Notes: a model not told the origin generated them from the letters alone. A stretch of 64,000 nt of DNA from an uncultured Pelagibacteraceae bacterium (GCA_902562875.1 CACEVB010000005.1:1-64000); one strand, 5' to 3'. Positions 8,836 through 16,862 are shown, numbered from the stretch's first letter. Translations and numbers: made by a program.

Positions 8836-10758
8836 ATGAGTAAAGTAATAGGAATAGATTTAGGTACTACAAATTCTTGCGTGGCGATAATGGAAGGTTC
8901 GCAAGCTAAAGTATTAGAAAATGCAGAGGGTGCTAGAACTACTCCATCGGTAGTGGCATTTACAGATGGAGACGAAAAATTAATTGGTCAACCTGCAAAA
9001 AGACAAGCTGTAACTAATCCGGAAAATACTATTTTTGCAGTTAAAAGATTAATTGGAAGAAATTTTAATGATCCGACTGTAAAAAAGGATATTGAAAGTG
9101 CTCCATTTAAAATTGTAAGTTCAGATAAAGGAGATGCCTGGATAGAAGCCAAAGGACAAAAGTACTCTCCCTCTCAAATATCAGCTTTTACGCTTCAAAA
9201 AATGAAAGAAACTGCAGAAAAATATTTAGGCTCTGAAGTCAAACAAGCTGTAATTACAGTTCCAGCTTATTTTAATGATGCGCAAAGACAAGCAACTAAA
9301 GATGCAGGAAAAATTGCAGGTCTTGAAGTTTTGAGAATTATCAATGAGCCGACTGCAGCGTCTTTAGCGTATGGTTTAGAAAAAAAAGCAAGTAAAAAAA
9401 TAGCAGTTTATGATCTTGGTGGTGGAACTTTCGATGTTTCAATATTGGAATTGGGTGATGGCGTTTTTGAGGTTAAGTCGACTAATGGAGATACATTTCT
9501 TGGGGGTGAAGATTTTGATAATTCTATAGTAGATTATCTTTTGTCAGAATTTAAAAAAGAGAATGGTATAGACTTAAAAACAGATAAGCTTGCATTGCAG
9601 AGACTGAAGGAAGCTGCTGAAAAAGCCAAAATAGAGTTATCATCAGCTAATCAAACTGAGATAAACTTGCCATTTATAACAGCTGATAAAACAGGTCCAA
9701 AACATATAAATTTAAAAATGACAAGGGCTAAATTAGAGGCATTAGTTGAGGATTTAATTTCTAGAACCACTTCACCATGTCAAACAGCTTTAAAAGATGC
9801 CGGGTTATCTGCTAGTGAAATAGATGAAATTGTGCTTGTTGGTGGTATGACAAGAATGCCAAAAGTTGTTGATGAAGTAAAAAATTTTTTTGGTAAAGAA
9901 CCAAATAAGTCTGTAAACCCAGATGAGGTTGTAGCTATGGGTGCGGCTATACAAGCTGGTGTTTTACAGGGGGACGTTAAAGATGTGTTGCTGCTTGATG
10001 TTACCCCTCTATCGCTCGGAATAGAGACGTTAGGAGGAGTTTCAACTAAATTAATTGACAAAAATACAACAATACCAACAAAAAAAAGCCAAGTTTTTTC
10101 AACTGCTGAGGACAATCAACCTGCCGTTTCGATAAGAGTTTTACAAGGAGAAAGAGAAATGGCCTCTGATAATAAAGTTCTAGGTAATTTTGAATTAGTT
10201 GGTATAGCCCCGGCCCCCAGAGGAGTACCACAAATTGAGGTGACTTTTGATATAGATGCTAACGGTATTGTTAACGTATCTGCTAAAGACAAAGGTACAG
10301 GCAAAGAACAAAAAATTCAAATTCAAGCTTCAGGTGGTTTAAGCGATGAGGAGATAAGTCAAATGGTAAAAGACGCTGAGTCTAATAAAGAAGCTGACAA
10401 AAAAAAGAGGGAGTCAGTAGATGCTAGAAATCAAGCAGACACATTACTTCACTCAACTGAAAAAAATTTAAAGGAACACGGAAGTAAAGTATCTGATGCA
10501 GATAAAAAAATAATTGAGGATGCATCAGCTAACTTGAGAAATGCCTTAAAAGGCACTGACGTTGAAGAATTAAAAAAGAAAACCCAAGACTTAGTTCAAG
10601 CATCCATGAAGTTGGGTGAGGCTATTTATAAGTCACAACAAAGTGCGAAACCTGAAAACAATCAAAATGATTCTAAGAAAGAGGAAAAGAAAGACGAAAA
10701 CGTTGTTGATGCAGATTTTGAAGAAGTAAAAGACGATAATAAAGAAAAAAGCGCCTAA
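8836..10758 (+). CDS. dnaK: Molecular chaperone DnaK (Hsp70)
   Basis: ATP-dependent Hsp70 that binds exposed hydrophobic segments of client proteins. The 640 residues cover the actin-like ATPase domain ([17 protein letters not shown] at 5-21, [15 protein letters not shown] near 195), the linker [15 protein letters not shown] near 385, the substrate-binding domain and a helical lid. The C-terminal tail contains [13 protein letters not shown], the acidic end typical of bacterial DnaK. A sigma-70-like TTGTAG...TATAAA pair with an 18-base spacer lies in the 54-base gap after grpE, so dnaK may have its own promoter as well as read-through. Base composition is a little richer in G+C than the neighbours, as expected for a highly expressed gene. 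Confidence 0.99.
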   Translation: MSKVIGIDLGTTNSCVAIMEGSQAKVLENAEGARTTPSVVAFTDGDEKLIGQPAKRQAVTNPENTIFAVKRLIGRNFNDPTVKKDIESAPFKIVSSDKGDAWIEAKGQKYSPSQISAFTLQKMKETAEKYLGSEVKQAVITVPAYFNDAQRQATKDAGKIAGLEVLRIINEPTAASLAYGLEKKASKKIAVYDLGGGTFDVSILELGDGVFEVKSTNGDTFLGGEDFDNSIVDYLLSEFKKENGIDLKTDKLALQRLKEAAEKAKIELSSANQTEINLPFITADKTGPKHINLKMTRAKLEALVEDLISRTTSPCQTALKDAGLSASEIDEIVLVGGMTRMPKVVDEVKNFFGKEPNKSVNPDEVVAMGAAIQAGVLQGDVKDVLLLDVTPLSLGIETLGGVSTKLIDKNTTIPTKKSQVFSTAEDNQPAVSIRVLQGEREMASDNKVLGNFELVGIAPAPRGVPQIEVTFDIDANGIVNVSAKDKGTGKEQKIQIQASGGLSDEEISQMVKDAESNKEADKKKRESVDARNQADTLLHSTEKNLKEHGSKVSDADKKIIEDASANLRNALKGTDVEELKKKTQDLVQASMKLGEAIYKSQQSAKPENNQNDSKKEEKKDENVVDADFEEVKDDNKEKSA

Positions 10759-10785
10759 ATAACAACTGTTTGTCTATAACGTGTT

Positions 10786-11913
10786 ATGGCAAAAAGAGAT
10801 TACTACGATGTTTTAGGTGTAAACAAAAGTGCATCCGCAGATCAGATAAAATCAGCATATAGAAAACTAGCAGTTAAATTCCATCCTGATAAAAATAAGG
10901 GGGATAAGAGCGCTGAAGAAAAATTTAAAGAAGCATCCGAAGCTTACCATGTCTTATCTAGCTCTGAAAGAAAACAAAACTATGATAATTTTGGTCACTC
11001 AGCATTTGAAAATGGTTCGGGTGGAAGAGGAGGTTTTGGCAATTTTGACTTTTCAAGCAATTTTTCAGATATTTTTGAGGATTTTTTTGGAGAAGGTTTT
11101 GGTAGTTCAACAAGGAGATCGAGAAGATCTAATAATAGGGGATCTGATCTTAGATATGATTTAACTATTGATTTAGAAGAAGCATTTTTAGGAAAGAAAC
11201 AAGATATCAAATTTAATACATCTGAAAAGTGTAATACTTGTAATGGAAATGGATCTAAACCTGGATACAACGCAGGATCTTGTTCAATGTGTTCTGGCCA
11301 CGGCCAAGTTAGATCAAGTCAAGGTTTTTTTACTGTTCAACAAACATGTCCACAGTGCTCTGGATCAGGAGAGGAAATAACAAATCCCTGCAATTCTTGT
11401 AACGGACAAGGGAAAACTGAGGCTTCTAAAAGACTTTCCGTTACAATTCCAAAAGGTGTAGATGATGGAACCCGAATAAGATTATCTGGAAAAGGAGAAG
11501 CTGGATCAAGAGGTGCAGGAAATGGAGATTTATATTTGTTTATAAATGTTAATTCACATGAACTATTTAAAAGGCAAAATGAACACTTATTTTTTGAGTT
11601 TCCTGTTTCAATAGCAGATGCAGCATTAGGTACAGCAATAGAAATACCTACAATTGATGGAGGTAAAGCAAAAATTAAAATACCAGCTGGTACTCAAAGC
11701 GGAAGACAATTTAGATTAAAAGGTAAAGGAATGCCCCATATGAGAGGCAGTGGATATGGCGATTTATATGTTCAATTAAATACTGAAGTTCCAATATCTT
11801 TGAATCGAGAGCAAAAAGAGTTATTGGAGAAATTTAGAGAAATTGAAAATGAAAAATCTAATCCTAGCATTAAAAAATTTTTTCAAAAAGCCAAAAGTTT
11901 TTGGAAAACCTGA
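10786..11913 (+). CDS. dnaJ: Chaperone protein DnaJ (Hsp40, type I)
   Basis: Co-chaperone that delivers clients to DnaK and stimulates its ATPase. The 375 residues have the canonical layout: J domain with HPD at 33-35, a Gly/Phe-rich segment (about 76-105), a zinc region at about 149-209 with four CxxCxGxG-type motifs (CNTCNGNG, CSMCSGHG, CPQCSGSG, CNSCNGQG), and the two C-terminal beta domains. It is 27 bases downstream of dnaK in the same unit. A small membrane-protein ORF follows three bases after its stop. Confidence 0.98.
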   Translation: MAKRDYYDVLGVNKSASADQIKSAYRKLAVKFHPDKNKGDKSAEEKFKEASEAYHVLSSSERKQNYDNFGHSAFENGSGGRGGFGNFDFSSNFSDIFEDFFGEGFGSSTRRSRRSNNRGSDLRYDLTIDLEEAFLGKKQDIKFNTSEKCNTCNGNGSKPGYNAGSCSMCSGHGQVRSSQGFFTVQQTCPQCSGSGEEITNPCNSCNGQGKTEASKRLSVTIPKGVDDGTRIRLSGKGEAGSRGAGNGDLYLFINVNSHELFKRQNEHLFFEFPVSIADAALGTAIEIPTIDGGKAKIKIPAGTQSGRQFRLKGKGMPHMRGSGYGDLYVQLNTEVPISLNREQKELLEKFREIENEKSNPSIKKFFQKAKSFWKT

Positions 11914-11916
11914 TTT

Positions 11917-12084
11917 ATGGGTTTGGAAGAATTAATTCCAGCAATATCATTAATTGCAGTATTAATTTTGGTTCTACCAAGTTTTATCAAATCGAATTCA
12001 AACAAAAAAACACTTATAAAAAACATCAGTATTTGGGGTATTATTATACTAACAGTTATGTTAATTCTTTACATAATCATTTAA
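11917..12084 (+). CDS. Small two-helix membrane protein, unknown function
   Basis: A 55-residue ORF absent from the supplied track, found by reading the gap between dnaJ and dapB. It starts three bases after the dnaJ stop and its TAA overlaps the dapB ATG by one base (TAATG), so translation is probably coupled to both neighbours. The product starts MGLEELIPAISLIAVLILV, with a first hydrophobic helix at about 6-24, a basic Asn/Lys loop at 25-36 and a second helix at about 37-55 that ends at the C terminus. It does not resemble a family I can name. Possible partners by context are DnaJ or cell-wall/lysine synthesis, but that is speculation. Tight fit between two genes is the main support that it is real. 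Confidence 0.68.
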   Translation: MGLEELIPAISLIAVLILVLPSFIKSNSNKKTLIKNISIWGIIILTVMLILYIII

Positions 12085-12860
12085 TGAAAAAAATTAACAT
12101 TGCAATTACTGGTTTTAGAGGCCGAATGGGCCAACAATTAATTAAATCTGCACTTAAAGATAAATCACTGAGAATAGTATCAATAACAGAGAAAAAAATG
12201 ATAAAAAAAAGGTTCAAAGGAATTTTACCTAAATTGAACAATGAAAATGCTTTTAAAAAAACAAATGTCATTATAGATTTTACAATTCCAAAATGTACGT
12301 TTGATGTTTTAAAAATTGCAGTTAAACAAAAAAAAAAAGTTGTAATTGGCACAACTGGTTTTACAAAAATAGAGGAAAATTTAATTAAAAAATATTCTAA
12401 AAAAATAGCTATATTAAAAGCGGGTAATATGAGTTTAGGCATAAACTTATTGATGTACCTTACCGAAATAACTTCTAAATCTTTAGGTAATAATTTTTTA
12501 AGCAAAGTATTTGAAATACATCATAAACATAAAAAGGATCATCCATCTGGAACAGCTTTGATGTTAGGTAAAGGTATTGCAATTGGAAAAAATAAAAACT
12601 TTTATAAATTAATTGGAAAAAAATATCTTAATAAAGAAAAATTTCCTTATTCAAAAAAAATTAATTTTAACTCAGTGAGAAGAGGCGAAGTCATAGGAGA
12701 ACATGAAGTTAAATTTTCAAGTGGAAAAGAAATAATAACTTTAAACCACGAAGCTTTTGATAGAGCTTTATATTCTGAAGGTGCTCTAACTGCTGCAAAA
12801 TGGTTAATGAAAAAAAAACCTGGGCTTTATTCAATGAGAAATCTTTTGAATTTTAATTGA
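12084..12860 (+). CDS. dapB: 4-hydroxy-tetrahydrodipicolinate reductase
   Basis: Reduces 4-hydroxy-tetrahydrodipicolinate with NAD(P)H in the diaminopimelate/lysine pathway. From ATG 12084 it is 258 residues: the nucleotide-binding ITGFRGRMG at about 7-15, VIDFT and VIGTTGF in the Rossmann part, and the catalytic EIHHKHKKDHPSGTAL block. The track start at 11901 would add 61 residues overlapping dnaJ and the small membrane ORF in another frame, so it is rejected. Its TGA overlaps the ATG of nth. All expected catalytic residues are visible. Confidence 0.96.
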   Translation: MKKINIAITGFRGRMGQQLIKSALKDKSLRIVSITEKKMIKKRFKGILPKLNNENAFKKTNVIIDFTIPKCTFDVLKIAVKQKKKVVIGTTGFTKIEENLIKKYSKKIAILKAGNMSLGINLLMYLTEITSKSLGNNFLSKVFEIHHKHKKDHPSGTALMLGKGIAIGKNKNFYKLIGKKYLNKEKFPYSKKINFNSVRRGEVIGEHEVKFSSGKEIITLNHEAFDRALYSEGALTAAKWLMKKKPGLYSMRNLLNFN

Positions 12861-13513
12861 TGAATGAGACTCAAAGGGCAAAAAAAGTATTAAAGATTCT
12901 AAATAAAATTTACCCCAAAACGCAAGTTCCTTTAAAACACAGAAATATTTTTACATTACTTATATCTGTTCTTTTATCCGCACAGTGCACTGATGTTAAT
13001 GTAAACAATGTAACAAAAAATATTTATCCAAAATATCACAAACCAGAACATTTTCTAAAACTAGGAAGAAAAAAAATCGAAAAATTAATTAGAAGTATTG
13101 GTATTTTTAGAATCAAAGCTAAAAGTGTTTACAATTTATCAAAAACTTTAGTTGAAAAATATAATGGAAAAGTTCCAAAAACCTTTGATCAATTAGAGGA
13201 ATTACCAGGGGTTGGACATAAGACAGCTAGTGTTGTGATGTCTCAAGGATTTGGCTTTCCTGCTTTTCCGGTAGACACTCATATACATAGACTTGCTCAA
13301 AGATGGGGTTTAACTAATGGAAAGAATGTAGTTCAAACTGAAAAAGACCTTAAAAGACTTTTCCCAAAAAAATATTGGAATAAATTACATCTTCAAATAA
13401 TTTACTATGGAAGAGAATACTGCAAAGCAAGAGCATGTTATGGTTTATCTTGTAAAATCTGTACTACTTGTTATCCTAAGAGAAAAAAACCACTTTTAAC
13501 TAAGAAAGCGTAA
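12860..13513 (+). CDS. nth: Endonuclease III (DNA glycosylase/AP lyase)
   Basis: Removes oxidised pyrimidines from DNA and cleaves the abasic site. The 217 residues contain the helix-hairpin-helix ELPGVGHKTASVVM with the catalytic Lys, and FPVDTHIHRLAQRWG with the catalytic Asp. The C-terminal iron-sulfur loop reads CKARACYGLSCKICTTC: cysteines are at relative positions 1, 6, 11, 14 and 17, whereas E. coli Nth has C-X6-C-X2-C-X5-C (1, 8, 11, 17). A cluster is still likely but the ligand spacing differs. ATG 12860 is used rather than the overlapping TTG three bases before; it overlaps the dapB stop. Confidence 0.94.
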   Translation: MNETQRAKKVLKILNKIYPKTQVPLKHRNIFTLLISVLLSAQCTDVNVNNVTKNIYPKYHKPEHFLKLGRKKIEKLIRSIGIFRIKAKSVYNLSKTLVEKYNGKVPKTFDQLEELPGVGHKTASVVMSQGFGFPAFPVDTHIHRLAQRWGLTNGKNVVQTEKDLKRLFPKKYWNKLHLQIIYYGREYCKARACYGLSCKICTTCYPKRKKPLLTKKA

Positions 13514-13516
13514 ATA

Positions 13517-14446
13517 ATGAAAATACTAGGAATTGGTAATGCAATTGTAGATGTAATTTGCAAAGTAGAGGATGACTTTATTACAAAAAATAAATTAACA
13601 AAAAGTACAATGAAATTAATTTTTGATGACAAAGAATTCAAAGAATTGTTATCAAGTCTTAAAATAGAAAAAACTGTTTCTGGAGGCTCTGTTGCTAATT
13701 CGATTGTTGGATTATCTCAACTTGGAAATGAAGTAGGATTTATAGGAAAAGTAAATGATGATGATCTTGGTAGTAAATATGAGGATGGTCTTAAACGGGA
13801 GAAGGTAAAATATTTTTATTCCAAGAAAAGAGAAGAATTGCCTACCGGAACCTGTCTAATATTAGTTACACCTGACTCTGAGAGAACAATGTGTACATTT
13901 TTAGGTACAGCAGGGAAAATAAATGCAAACGATGTTAGCATAGATGCAATTAAAAAAAGTGAAATAATATTTCTTGAAGGATATCTGTGGGATGAAGGAG
14001 AGCCAAAAAAAGCTTTTGAAAAAGCTATTCAAAATTCAAATATGGTTGCTATGTCTTTATCTGATCAGTTTTGTGTTGACAGACATAAACCTCAATTTTT
14101 AAAGTTAGTAAAAGAAAAATTAGATATAACTTTCGCAAATGAACAAGAAATTATGTCATTGATAGATGCAAAATCTTTTGAGGAAGTAGTAAATTTTTCG
14201 AAGTCTCTTGGCAAAATAATCGTACTAACTAGAGGTGAGAAAGGAGCGATTGCTGTTAGTGGAAATGAAGTTGTTGAATGTGGTATTAAACAAGGTTTAA
14301 AAATTGTTGATTTAACTGGGGCTGGTGACCTTTTTGCAGCAGGATTTTTACATGGACATGTAAATAACATGTCTTTGAAAGAAAGCTTAGAAAAAGGAAC
14401 AGAAATGTCCTCTAAAGTCATTCAACAAATAGGGGCTAGACTGTAA
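13517..14446 (+). CDS. PfkB-family carbohydrate/nucleoside kinase (adenosine kinase-like)
   Basis: ATP-dependent kinase of the ribokinase/PfkB superfamily, 309 residues. The N terminus MKILGIGNAIVDVICKV and the substrate-side GGSVANSIVGLSQLG are typical, and the catalytic C-terminal signature DLTGAGDLFAAGFLHG with the base Asp is present. The overall pattern, including IGKVNDDDLG and TGTCLILVTPDSERTMCTFLG, resembles alphaproteobacterial proteins usually annotated adenosine kinase or sugar kinase; the substrate cannot be fixed from sequence alone. It closes the grpE-to-nth rightward run and faces an ArfA-like gene convergently with only four bases between them. Confidence 0.88.
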   Translation: MKILGIGNAIVDVICKVEDDFITKNKLTKSTMKLIFDDKEFKELLSSLKIEKTVSGGSVANSIVGLSQLGNEVGFIGKVNDDDLGSKYEDGLKREKVKYFYSKKREELPTGTCLILVTPDSERTMCTFLGTAGKINANDVSIDAIKKSEIIFLEGYLWDEGEPKKAFEKAIQNSNMVAMSLSDQFCVDRHKPQFLKLVKEKLDITFANEQEIMSLIDAKSFEEVVNFSKSLGKIIVLTRGEKGAIAVSGNEVVECGIKQGLKIVDLTGAGDLFAAGFLHGHVNNMSLKESLEKGTEMSSKVIQQIGARL

Positions 14447-14450
14447 AATT

Positions 14451-14573
14451 TTATTTTTTCTCTCTTTTAAAGCTACCTTTCCCTTTTTTAGGTTTAATAA
14501 TTTGAGATCTAAACTTTAAGGAAAGCAGATTTTTAGCAATAAAATTTTTTTTTTTTTTAAATTTTGTATCCAT
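14451..14573 (-). CDS. arfA: ArfA-like alternative ribosome-rescue factor
   Basis: A 40-residue ORF not in the supplied track. The product ends LLSLKFRSQIIKPKKGKGSF followed by KREKK. This matches the core of ArfA, whose E. coli form contains [20 protein letters not shown] then YMRKGK. ArfA recruits release factor 2 to ribosomes stalled without a stop codon and so backs up tmRNA. Start ATG at 14573 overlaps the end of the upstream regulator gene by 17 bases, so the pair is probably co-transcribed. A run of 14 A residues on the coding strand encodes four lysines near the N terminus. I see no strong hairpin near the stop of the sort that makes arfA mRNA non-stop in some bacteria. Identification is by motif only, from memory. 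Confidence 0.78.
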   Translation of the reverse strand: MDTKFKKKKNFIAKNLLSLKFRSQIIKPKKGKGSFKREKK

Positions 14574-15126
14574 TTTCTGTGCTCAAAATAAACTTGTCGT
14601 CTTTGAATTTTGTAAAAATCTTTTTTCTTAATCTATAAATATGTGTTTCAACTGTATGCGTTTCTAATTGCGAGTTATAACCCCAAACATCTTTCTCAAG
14701 GTCTGAAATAGTTTTATTTTTTTGGCTATTTTTTAAATAAACTATTATTTCAATTTCTTTTTGTGTAAGTTTTAGAATTAAACCATTTTTACTAAAGATT
14801 CTTGAATTGGTATTTAATTTATATTCTTTTATATGTAAGTCTGATTGTTCAATATATTTGTTTTTCATCAAAGAAATATTTATAAGCTCAATCAGGTTAT
14901 TTAAACTTATTGGTTTTTTGATTAATACTAACTCATTCAAATTATTTATTTCTTGAATGGTTTTTTCACTAATAACGACATGTTGACCTAAAAAATTTTT
15001 TGATAAACTCTTCAATTCAGAGGTTGATTTTATGAATTGCAAATCGTAATCAAATAATTCTTTTAATTCATTGAAAATTTCGAATAAACTTTTATTTTTA
15101 AAAAATATAATTAAAGAATTACTCAT
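14557..15126 (-). CDS. Winged-helix transcriptional regulator with degenerate receiver domain
   Basis: OmpR/PhoB-type DNA-binding protein of 189 residues from ATG 15126. The C-terminal half (about 95-189) is a winged helix: LILKLTQKEIEIIVYL, then the recognition region THTVETHIYRLRKKI and a final STENGYKI wing. The N-terminal half looks like a receiver fold but lacks the acidic pair after strand 1 and has Ser where the phosphoryl-accepting Asp should be (HVVISEK); the KKPIS turn corresponding to the conserved Lys-Pro is kept. So it is probably not phosphorylated. No histidine kinase is near. The longer track start adds a hydrophobic 14-residue extension lying over the start of the divergent gene and is rejected. 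Confidence 0.85.
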   Translation of the reverse strand: MSNSLIIFFKNKSLFEIFNELKELFDYDLQFIKSTSELKSLSKNFLGQHVVISEKTIQEINNLNELVLIKKPISLNNLIELINISLMKNKYIEQSDLHIKEYKLNTNSRIFSKNGLILKLTQKEIEIIVYLKNSQKNKTISDLEKDVWGYNSQLETHTVETHIYRLRKKIFTKFKDDKFILSTENGYKI

Positions 15127-15137
15127 TATTAAATAAT

Positions 15138-15629
15138 ATGTTATTAAAATTAAAAAATAAAGATACATTGATAATTGACGACTTTATTTTTAAATGCTGT
15201 ATTGGGAAAAATGGCACTAAGAAGAATAAACTAGAAGGTGATGGTTTTACACCTAAAGGAATATTTAAATTAGGATCAATCTATTGGCGAAAAGACAAGG
15301 TATTAAAATTAAAAAGTAGTTTAAAATCAAAAATAATTTTAAAAAATATGGGATGGTGTAATGATAATAAAAGTAGTTATTATAATAAACCAATAAATAT
15401 TAACAGTAAGTTCCGTTCAGAAAAATTATTTAGAAAAGATTATAAATATGATTACTTGATTGAAATTTTATATAATAGAAAAAAAATAATTAAAAACAAA
15501 GGTAGCGCTATATTCTTACATCTAACAAAAAATTATCAACCTACAGCTGGGTGTATTGCCGTAAAAAAGAAAGACTTTATTATAATTGTTAAATTAATTA
15601 ATAGAAATTCTAAAATTTTGATATCTTAG
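15138..15629 (+). CDS. L,D-transpeptidase (YkuD)-domain protein
   Basis: A 163-residue protein with a YkuD-like catalytic domain. The active-site block is GSAIFLHLTKNYQPTAGCIAVKKKD, with the conserved His and the nucleophile Cys in the T-A-G-C motif; upstream GDGFTPKGIFKLGSIYWR also matches the fold. Members normally cross-link peptidoglycan or attach proteins to it in the periplasm, but no signal peptide or membrane helix is visible here, so export is unexplained. A start upstream is impossible to extend far because the regulator gene begins 11 bases away on the other strand. It converges on yggS with a four-base overlap. Confidence 0.82.
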   Translation: MLLKLKNKDTLIIDDFIFKCCIGKNGTKKNKLEGDGFTPKGIFKLGSIYWRKDKVLKLKSSLKSKIILKNMGWCNDNKSSYYNKPININSKFRSEKLFRKDYKYDYLIEILYNRKKIIKNKGSAIFLHLTKNYQPTAGCIAVKKKDFIIIVKLINRNSKILIS

Positions 15630-16288
15630 TTTCTTGTACCAAAAATTTTAGAACCAATTCTTAAAAATGTCGATTTATATTTTATCGCATTTATATAGTC
15701 ATTAGACATACCCATACTAACTTCCTTAAAATTAAATTTATCATTTAAACTTTTTAACTTAGAAAAGAAAATACTAGAGTCCTGATCAAACGGTGGTAAA
15801 CACATTAAACCAATTAATTTAAGTTTTTTTGAAATACAAAAATCAACTAATACCTCTAAGTCCTCTTCACCAACGCCAGACTTTTGGGTTTCGTTTCCAA
15901 TATTTACTTGTATAAAAATTTTAACTTCTTTTTTTAAATTCAGTTGTTCACCATATATTTTTTGTGCAAGTCTAATACTGTCTACTGAATGAATATAATC
16001 AAATATTTTTATTGCTTGTTTAACTTTATTAGTTTGAAGTTTGCCAATCATGTGTAAATTTATTTTATTATTTTTTTCTTTTATCGGTGTCCATTTTTCA
16101 GTTGCTTCTTGCACTTTATTTTCACCGAAGTGCAATTGTCCATAATTGACAAGTGGCATTATATTGTCATGTTTGAAGGTTTTTGAAACTGCAATAACCT
16201 GAGGTAAATAATTTTTATAATTTTGTTCTTTAATTATTTGATTAATTTCTTTATTAATTTGATCTAAATTTTTTATAGTTGTATGCAT
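15626..16288 (-). CDS. yggS: PLP homeostasis protein (YggS/PROSC family)
   Basis: Pyridoxal-phosphate-binding barrel protein that buffers PLP and influences amino-acid homeostasis; no catalytic activity is known for the family. The 220 residues include VIAVSKTF with the PLP-binding Lys, YGQLHFGENKVQEATEKW, WHMIGKLQTNK-type sequence (here LHMIGKLQTNK), and the phosphate-binding SMGMSNDYINAI near the C terminus, followed by LRIGSKIFGTRN. The start codon lies back to back with that of the next gene, forming ATGCAT across the two strands, so any promoter must sit inside the partner gene. Confidence 0.95.
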   Translation of the reverse strand: MHTTIKNLDQINKEINQIIKEQNYKNYLPQVIAVSKTFKHDNIMPLVNYGQLHFGENKVQEATEKWTPIKEKNNKINLHMIGKLQTNKVKQAIKIFDYIHSVDSIRLAQKIYGEQLNLKKEVKIFIQVNIGNETQKSGVGEEDLEVLVDFCISKKLKLIGLMCLPPFDQDSSIFFSKLKSLNDKFNFKEVSMGMSNDYINAIKYKSTFLRIGSKIFGTRN

Positions 16289-16831
16289 AATTATTATTTA
16301 AAAAAATATTACTTTATTAATAAATTTGACAAAAATCATTTAGAAAAATTAAATAAAAAAATATCTATAATATACAGAAATTATAAGAAATTCGATGATG
16401 TTAAATTGATTTTAGAATTAAGAAATTTTTTTAGAAAAAGAGGTACAAAATTTTTTCTAGCTAATAATGTAAAGTTAGCAGTAAAACTTAATTTGGATGG
16501 TGTGTATCTACCATCTTTTAACAAAAATTTATTGATAAGGTTATATAAATTTAGGAATAATTTTAGCATCATTGGATCAGCACATAACATTAAAGAATTA
16601 AGAATTAAATTAAATCAAGGTTGTGGAGAAATTTTTCTATCGCCAGTATTTAAAAAAAAATCTTATTACTTAGGTTTATACGGACTAATTAACCTTATGC
16701 AATTTAATACAAAAAAAACAATTGCTTTAGGTGGTATCGACAAAACAAATAGAAAGATTTTAGATCTTACAGGTGTGTTCGGGTTTGCTGCAATCAACTA
16801 TTTTGATAAAAAAAAGGCCCCTAATAAATAG
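16283..16831 (+). CDS. ThiE/TenI-like TIM-barrel protein
   Basis: A 182-residue protein related to thiamine-phosphate synthase/TenI. Visible family features are LDGVYLPSFN (cf. DGVHLGQ), IIGSAHNIKELRIKLNQGCGEIFLSPVFKKKS (cf. GPVF) and IALGGIDKTNRKIL (phosphate-binding GGI). The N terminus is unusually rich in Lys/Tyr/Asn and the usual pyrimidine-phosphate-binding positions are not obvious, so it may be a TenI-like or divergent enzyme rather than a genuine ThiE. It is head to head with yggS, as in several Alphaproteobacteria. Its last codons and stop lie within the GC-rich terminator hairpin that serves the porin gene from the other side. Confidence 0.75.
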   Translation: MHNYYLKKYYFINKFDKNHLEKLNKKISIIYRNYKKFDDVKLILELRNFFRKRGTKFFLANNVKLAVKLNLDGVYLPSFNKNLLIRLYKFRNNFSIIGSAHNIKELRIKLNQGCGEIFLSPVFKKKSYYLGLYGLINLMQFNTKKTIALGGIDKTNRKILDLTGVFGFAAINYFDKKKAPNK

Positions 16832-16836
16832 GGGCC
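16816..16836 (-). terminator. Rho-independent terminator of the porin gene
   Basis: GGCCCCTA, loop ATAAA, TAGGGGCC: a perfect 8-bp GC-rich stem. The adjoining run of A on the plus strand gives a U-run on the minus-strand transcript, so it ends the leftward porin mRNA. The plus-strand side has only a weak T stretch. The left arm lies within the final codons of the ThiE/TenI-like gene. Confidence 0.9.
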
Positions 16837-16862
16837 CTTAAATTTCTAATCGACTTTAATTA

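Noticed and set aside
9780-10304. Three minus-strand ORFs within dnaK
   Set aside because: They are shadows of a strongly conserved gene with no family features of their own.
11901-12083. N-terminal extension of dapB in the ORF track
   Set aside because: It overlaps dnaJ and lies in a different frame from the coherent small membrane ORF; DapB starts naturally at 12084.
12974-12982. TTATCCGCA, an 8/9 match to the DnaA box
   Set aside because: Single site inside nth, far from the predicted origin; likely chance.
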